Shown here: positions 32,785 to 37,458 of the stretch, in pieces
Layout: each line of letters begins with the position of its first letter
Position numbering within the stretch: position 1 is the first letter of the stretch
Origin: an uncultured Bacteroidales bacterium
GTDB lineage: Bacteria > Bacteroidota > Bacteroidia > Bacteroidales > UBA932
Reading direction: 5' to 3'
DNA: 37,458 nt
NCBI GenBank assembly: GCA_949296645.1
Contig: CASFPH010000019.1
Location: 1 to 37,458 of the forward strand
Made by a program: the position numbers and the translations under genes
Notes under the pieces: model-generated
The model's database searches: none
Seen by the model: the letters and a program-made list of their open reading frames with translations, nothing else
Told to the model about the DNA's origin: nothing

Positions 32785-33948
32785 GTGACAGAGATATTTT
32801 TCGACGTTCTCAAGAACAGTGTCCTTATAACGGGACTTGTCATCGTAATGATGATAATGATAGAGTACGTGAATGTTCAGTCTGGAGGGCGCTGGTTTTC
32901 AAGACTGCAGGGCAGTTCATTCATGCAGGTTATACTTGCATCGCTTCTCGGCATGGTCCCGGGGTGTATCGGCGGTTTTGCCGCAGTTTCCCTTTATACT
33001 CACAGGCTGATATCGTTCGGTGCACTTGTAGCAATGATGATTTGTTCTTCCGGCGACGAGGCCTTTGTAATGCTGGCCATGATTCCAAGACAAGCCGTGG
33101 TGATTTTTCTGGTACTGTTTGCCATTGCTGTAGTTTCAGGCACTGTCGTGGATATGATTTTCAGAAAAAAGCGGATGATCGCCATCTCCCAGTGCGGACT
33201 TGATTTCGACATACACAAGGAAGAATGCGGTGCTTCCCCTTTCAGGCTTTCCTCCTTCCGCAACCTGAAATCCGCGAGCAGGGAGAAGATATTCATACTT
33301 TGTTTCATAGGATTGTTCAGCGGTGCCATAATTTCAGGTATCCTTGAGCATGATCATGATGCACATGCACATGACGCCGGATATCATGAGGAGACTATTG
33401 TTGCCGGAAACGGAACATGTCAGGATACTTGTATTCATGAAGAAGATACGGCGCATATACATGCTCATGGGATAAATATTCTCAACGAGAGGTGGTTGAA
33501 TCTTGTATTTGCCGCGTTGGGTATAATTACGCTGCTTCTTACGGTAACGGCAAGCGAACATTTTGTAAAATCCCATTTGTGGAACCATGTCGTCAAAAAA
33601 CATATGCTTTCGATTTTCCTGTGGACTTTCGGCGCGCTGTTCATCATCCAGACGGGAATGCTTTATTTCGATATGGAAGGACTTCTGCGTGAAAATATGT
33701 TTGCGGTTCTTGTTATAGCCGTTCTGATAGGGCTTATACCTGAATCCGGGCCGCATATGGTTTTCATATCGCTTTTTTCAGGCGGGCTTGTGCCGGTTTC
33801 TGTCCTCGTGGCAAATTCCATAGTGCAGGACGGACATACGGCTCTTCCCCTTCTTGCTGAAAGCAAAAAGGATTTTTTCATGGCCAAGGCCATAAATATG
33901 CTGGTAGGATTTTTCACGGGAGGAATGATGATGTTGTTCGGCCTCTGA
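32785..33948 (+). CDS. Putative 10-TM heavy-metal exporter-like protein with His-rich loop
   Basis: Membrane protein resembling the ArsP_2 group (putative 10-TM heavy-metal exporter, sometimes annotated as manganese transporter). The 387 residues show about ten hydrophobic helices, with GMVPGCIGGFAAVSLYTHRLISFGALVAMMICSSGDEAF in the first half and LIGLIPESGPHMVFISLFSGG in the second, two similar halves in inverted style. Between them (about 190-235) is a loop with many His, Asp and Glu residues plus two Cys (HDHDAHAHDAGYHEE, HIHAHG), a likely metal-sensing site. The start is GTG at 32785 preceded by a purine-rich AGAGGGGGT, the most Shine-Dalgarno-like site in the window. It lies 17 bp after meaB. 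The transported ion is not known. Confidence 0.75.
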   Translation: MTEIFFDVLKNSVLITGLVIVMMIMIEYVNVQSGGRWFSRLQGSSFMQVILASLLGMVPGCIGGFAAVSLYTHRLISFGALVAMMICSSGDEAFVMLAMIPRQAVVIFLVLFAIAVVSGTVVDMIFRKKRMIAISQCGLDFDIHKEECGASPFRLSSFRNLKSASREKIFILCFIGLFSGAIISGILEHDHDAHAHDAGYHEETIVAGNGTCQDTCIHEEDTAHIHAHGINILNERWLNLVFAALGIITLLLTVTASEHFVKSHLWNHVVKKHMLSIFLWTFGALFIIQTGMLYFDMEGLLRENMFAVLVIAVLIGLIPESGPHMVFISLFSGGLVPVSVLVANSIVQDGHTALPLLAESKKDFFMAKAINMLVGFFTGGMMMLFGL

Positions 33949-33958
33949 TTTTATTTAT

Positions 33959-33966
33959 TATCTTTG
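33959..33966 (+). promoter_or_regulatory. -7 box of secA
   Basis: TATCTTTG, exact consensus, 41 bp before the ATG at 34008; predicted leader about 36 nt. TTG at 33934-33936 is 22 bp upstream. Confidence 0.65.
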
Positions 33967-34007
33967 TAGATTGTTGGAAAAATAAACATTACATAATATA
34001 AATTTAT

Positions 34008-37000
34008 ATGGCATCGTTTTCAAATATTTTGAAAAAGCTGTTCGGCTCAAAGGCTGAAAGGGATTTGAAGCAGATAACACCCATACTGAACCTCGTATTG
34101 CAGTCCTATAAGGAAATAGACGCTCTTACGGATGATCAGCTTAGGGATGCTTCGGCAGAACTGAAGAACATAATATACAAGCGTATACAAGCGGATGAGG
34201 AAAGGAAAAAGGAACTCAGGGCCCAGCTTGATGATATAAACATAGCTCCGGAGAAAAAGGAAGCACTTGCAACGGAGGTTGACAAACTGAGGGACAAGAT
34301 AGATGAAGAGATTGAGGCAGTACTCAATGAAATCCTTCCGAAAGCGTTTGCGATAATGAAATCCACGGCAAGAAGGTTCAAGGAGAATGCCGAAATACGT
34401 GTTAAGGCCACGGAATTTGACAAGGATCTGAGCGTAAAGGTCGATTATGTAACAATCGAAGGTGATACCGCCGTATGGAAGAATACATGGACAGCCGGCG
34501 GCAATCCCATAGTCTGGGATATGGTGCATTATGATGTGCAGTTGATCGGGGGTATCGTCCTCCATCAGGGAAAAATCGCGGAAATGGCAACAGGAGAGGG
34601 TAAGACACTTGTTGCTACGCTTCCGGTATTCCTGAATGCACTTGCAGGGAAAGGCGTTCATGTGGTTACCGTCAATGACTATCTGTCAAAGAGGGACTCG
34701 GAATGGATGGGACCGCTTTATCAATTCCACGGTCTTTCCGTGGATTGCATAGACAAACATGAACCGAGTTCAGAAGGCCGCAAGAAAGCATATCGCGCCG
34801 ACATCACTTTCGGAACGAACAATGAATTCGGCTTTGACTACCTCAGGGACAATATGGTCGGCGATCCGAAGGACCTGGTGCAGCGCAAGCATCATTATGC
34901 GATTGTCGATGAAGTCGACTCCGTGCTTATCGATGATGCAAGAACACCTCTCATAATTTCCGGGCCGGTGCCTAAGGGCGATGACCAGATGTTCATGGAG
35001 TACAAACCTTATGTGGAGAGACTCTACAATGCACAGAGGTCCATGGTGACACAGCTTCTTAACGAGGCAAAAAAACTTATTGCGGCAGGAAACGAAGAGG
35101 AAGGCGGAAAGATTTTGCTCAGGGCATTCAAGGCTCTCCCGAAATACAATCCTCTCATAAAATATTTGAGCGAGCCTGGTATCAAGCAGCTTCTCCTCAA
35201 GACTGAAAACTTCTATATGCAGGACAACAACAGGGAGATGCATGTCATAACCGATGACCTGTACTTTGTCATAGATGAAAAACAGCGTTCGGTCGATCTG
35301 ACCGACAAGGGACATGAGCTGCTTGCATCGACTATCAGTGACAGCAGTTTCTTCATACTTCCTGATATAGGTTCTGAAATTTCAGAACTAGAGAAGTCTT
35401 CGCTTTCGACAGAAGAGAAGCAGCAGAAGAAAGACGAACTTCTTTCGGATTATGCACTCAAGTCCGAGAGGGTCCATACCGTTAATCAGTTGCTCAAGGC
35501 GTATACGATGTTTGAAAAGGATGTCGAATATGTAATAATTGACAACAAGATCAAAATCGTCGATGAGCAGACAGGCCGTATAATGGAAGGCCGCCGTTAT
35601 TCCGACGGTATTCATCAGGCAATCGAAGCGAAGGAAAACGTAAAGGTCGAAGCCGCAACGCAGACTTTTGCTACGATAACGTTGCAGAATTATTTCAGAA
35701 TGTATCACAAGCTTGCCGGAATGACCGGTACCGCGGAAACGGAAGCAGGTGAATTCTGGTCCATATACAAGCTGGACGTTGTCGTGATACCTACCAACAA
35801 GCCTGTAGCCAGAATAGACAATGACGATATAATCTACAAGACAAAGAAGGAAAAATACAATGCTGTCATAGAGAAAATTGTCGAACTTACGTCGCAGGGG
35901 CGTCCTGTGCTTGTGGGTACCACTTCTGTGGAAATATCCGAACTGTTGAGCAGGATGCTGAAACTTAGGGGAATAAAACATAACGTGCTGAATGCCAAGC
36001 AGCATGCCAAGGAGGCGGAGATTGTCGCCGAGGCCGGTCGCCCGTCAACTGTCACCATAGCCACCAACATGGCTGGACGTGGTACCGATATCAAGCTTAC
36101 CGATGAAGTGAAGGCTGCTGGCGGTCTTGCCATAATCGGCACCGAAAGGCATGACAGCCGTCGTGTAGACAGACAGCTCAGAGGTAGGGCAGGACGACAG
36201 GGAGACCCGGGTTCTTCCACTTTCTATGTGTCGTTTGAGGACAACCTCATGAGACTGTTCGGTTCGGACAGAATAGCAAAGGTAGTGGACAGAATGGGAA
36301 TGAAGGAAGGTGAGGCCCTGGAAAGTTCAATGCTCTCAAGTTCAATTGAAAGGGCTCAGAAAAAAGTTGAGGAAAATCATTTCGGTATAAGAAAACGTCT
36401 GCTTGAATATGACGATGTCATGAATTCTCAGCGTGAAGTGATCTATAGCAGAAGAAGAAATGCTCTTTACGGGGAAAGGATAGATGTCGATATTCTCAAC
36501 ATGATATCAGATCTTGCCGAATCTCTTGTCGCTTCGACGAAGGGGGCCGGCATGTCATATGACGACTTCTCATTCGAGGTGATGAGGGCACTTTCGATAG
36601 AATCCGGTATTGATGAGGAAAAATACGGGTCTTCGGGAGAAGAGGCTCTTTCGTCTCTCCTCGCCGACAGAATCAAATCGGAATATTTCCGTCGTATGGA
36701 TACCATGGTGGAACAGGCATGGCCTGTAATAAAAGCCATATACGAGACGCAGGGCGCTGTTTATGAAAATGTAGCCATACCTGTTTCCGACGGACTCAAG
36801 ATAAGGCAGCTTATAGTGAATCTGAAGAAGGCATACGAGACGCATGGCAAGGAACTCTCCAGGTCATTGTCAAAGACTGTGACCCTTATGATGATAGACG
36901 AGCACTGGAAAGAACATCTAAGGGATATGGATGACCTCAAACAGTCTGTGCAGAACGCTTCATACGAGCAGAAGGACCCGTTGCTGATCTACAAATTTGA

Positions 37001-37310
37001 AAGTTTCAATCTGTTCAAGTCAGTGCTTGACAAGATAAACAAGGATGTCATATCGTTCCTCCTCAAATCGCACATTCCTCTTTCACAGAGAACGGAAGAA
37101 CAGCGTATGATGGACCTGCGTGCTGCAGAGCAGCGCCGTCGTGTAGATATGAGCAGGATGCAGACAAGCCGCAACGATCTGGTAACGAATTCTGGAGAAC
37201 AGAAATCAAACCAGCCTGTGCATGTTGAAAAAAGGGTTGGCAGAAACGATCCGTGTCCGTGCGGAAGCGGAAAGAAATACAAGAACTGCCATGGAAAAAT
37301 GGAGTCATAA
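34008..37310 (+). CDS. secA: Preprotein translocase ATPase SecA
   Basis: Motor that drives unfolded proteins through SecYEG. The 1100 residues are longer than E. coli SecA (901), as is usual in Bacteroidetes. The extra residues lie mainly in an N-terminal charged helical insertion (about 60-100) and in the nucleotide-binding domain (about 335-400). Landmarks: [14 protein letters not shown] (Walker A), [20 protein letters not shown] (Walker B and following), [30 protein letters not shown], and the C-terminal zinc finger [19 protein letters not shown] that binds SecB or ribosome. No clear terminator follows. Confidence 0.97.
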   Translation: MASFSNILKKLFGSKAERDLKQITPILNLVLQSYKEIDALTDDQLRDASAELKNIIYKRIQADEERKKELRAQLDDINIAPEKKEALATEVDKLRDKIDEEIEAVLNEILPKAFAIMKSTARRFKENAEIRVKATEFDKDLSVKVDYVTIEGDTAVWKNTWTAGGNPIVWDMVHYDVQLIGGIVLHQGKIAEMATGEGKTLVATLPVFLNALAGKGVHVVTVNDYLSKRDSEWMGPLYQFHGLSVDCIDKHEPSSEGRKKAYRADITFGTNNEFGFDYLRDNMVGDPKDLVQRKHHYAIVDEVDSVLIDDARTPLIISGPVPKGDDQMFMEYKPYVERLYNAQRSMVTQLLNEAKKLIAAGNEEEGGKILLRAFKALPKYNPLIKYLSEPGIKQLLLKTENFYMQDNNREMHVITDDLYFVIDEKQRSVDLTDKGHELLASTISDSSFFILPDIGSEISELEKSSLSTEEKQQKKDELLSDYALKSERVHTVNQLLKAYTMFEKDVEYVIIDNKIKIVDEQTGRIMEGRRYSDGIHQAIEAKENVKVEAATQTFATITLQNYFRMYHKLAGMTGTAETEAGEFWSIYKLDVVVIPTNKPVARIDNDDIIYKTKKEKYNAVIEKIVELTSQGRPVLVGTTSVEISELLSRMLKLRGIKHNVLNAKQHAKEAEIVAEAGRPSTVTIATNMAGRGTDIKLTDEVKAAGGLAIIGTERHDSRRVDRQLRGRAGRQGDPGSSTFYVSFEDNLMRLFGSDRIAKVVDRMGMKEGEALESSMLSSSIERAQKKVEENHFGIRKRLLEYDDVMNSQREVIYSRRRNALYGERIDVDILNMISDLAESLVASTKGAGMSYDDFSFEVMRALSIESGIDEEKYGSSGEEALSSLLADRIKSEYFRRMDTMVEQAWPVIKAIYETQGAVYENVAIPVSDGLKIRQLIVNLKKAYETHGKELSRSLSKTVTLMMIDEHWKEHLRDMDDLKQSVQNASYEQKDPLLIYKFESFNLFKSVLDKINKDVISFLLKSHIPLSQRTEEQRMMDLRAAEQRRRVDMSRMQTSRNDLVTNSGEQKSNQPVHVEKRVGRNDPCPCGSGKKYKNCHGKMES

Positions 37311-37458
37311 ATTTATTTTATCGGCAATAATCTAATCAATTCAATTCAATTAATAATAACACTGCTGTCCACTAAAAAATGTGGACGATAATATAAAGTT
37401 TAACAATTAAAATAAAGTTGGTTCACTAGAACCATCAAGTTCATTGACAATATTGTAG
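37311..37458. other. Intergenic tail with two perfect hairpins
   Basis: AT-rich, no ORF. A CAATT-type repeat occurs near 37336-37352. GTCCAC (37367-37372) pairs with GTGGAC (37381-37386) over an 8-nt A-rich loop, and TGGTTC (37419-37424) pairs with GAACCA (37429-37434) over ACTA. Neither is followed by a T-run, so they are not typical terminators. The region is cut by the window end. Confidence 0.5.

Overview
The window reads as chromosomal DNA from a member of the Bacteroidales (Bacteroidota). Evidence: many exact TAnnTTTG -7 boxes, several with TTTG 19-20 bp upstream; almost no Shine-Dalgarno sequences; a Rho factor with a long Gln/Lys/Asn-rich insertion; a 1100-residue SecA; a Bacteroidetes-type LptD; an S46 dipeptidyl-peptidase; and a succinate/propionate decarboxylation operon. 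I cannot name the genus. Composition is even except for AT-rich stretches near 22560-22740 and after 37310. I see no tRNA, rRNA, CRISPR array, prophage or complete insertion sequence.

Layout. 1-4793 (minus strand): a propionate operon, methylmalonyl-CoA epimerase, carboxyltransferase, an OadG-type subunit fused to a lamin-tail domain, biotin carrier and the Na+-pumping beta subunit, behind a clear TTTG-N20-TACTTTTG promoter. 4794-6260: an NhaC Na+/H+ antiporter. 6261-6768: a 508-bp gap holding a rod-shaped structured RNA (6S-like candidate) and the yebC terminator. 6769-8686: yebC and a PerM/AI-2E-family permease. 8774-10846: a DPP11-like S46 peptidase. 10854-14166: a PhnP-like metallo-hydrolase, divergent from an RsmI-like methyltransferase, folB and mtaB. 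14177-18051 (minus): rsfS-ftsH-cdsA-psd, almost without gaps. 18141-18902: birA. 18911-22516 (minus): rpe, pepD, dnaA. 22741-24763 (minus): an MCE/MlaD protein and an N-acetylmuramoyl-L-alanine amidase, divergent from lptD-ridA. 28115-30172: rho. 30236-30406 (minus): a 56-residue 2[4Fe-4S] ferredoxin. 30489-33948: a DUF1573 protein, meaB and a 10-TM metal exporter-like protein. 34008-37310: secA. The last 148 bp hold two perfect hairpins and no gene.

How the genes work together. Epimerase, decarboxylase subunits and MeaB (chaperone of the B12-dependent mutase) belong to one succinyl-CoA to propionyl-CoA route; BirA is the ligase expected to biotinylate the carrier; NhaC could use or recycle the Na+ gradient the decarboxylase makes. 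A second theme is the envelope: LptD, MCE protein, amidase, CdsA, Psd, FtsH and SecA.

Most of the window is housekeeping. The points most worth a second look are the 6S-like RNA, the lamin-tail/OadG fusion, a perfect palindrome inside the propionate-operon promoter, two divergent pairs with interlocked -7 boxes, a divergent pair that looks leaderless, and a tandem-repeat mini-ORF before folB.
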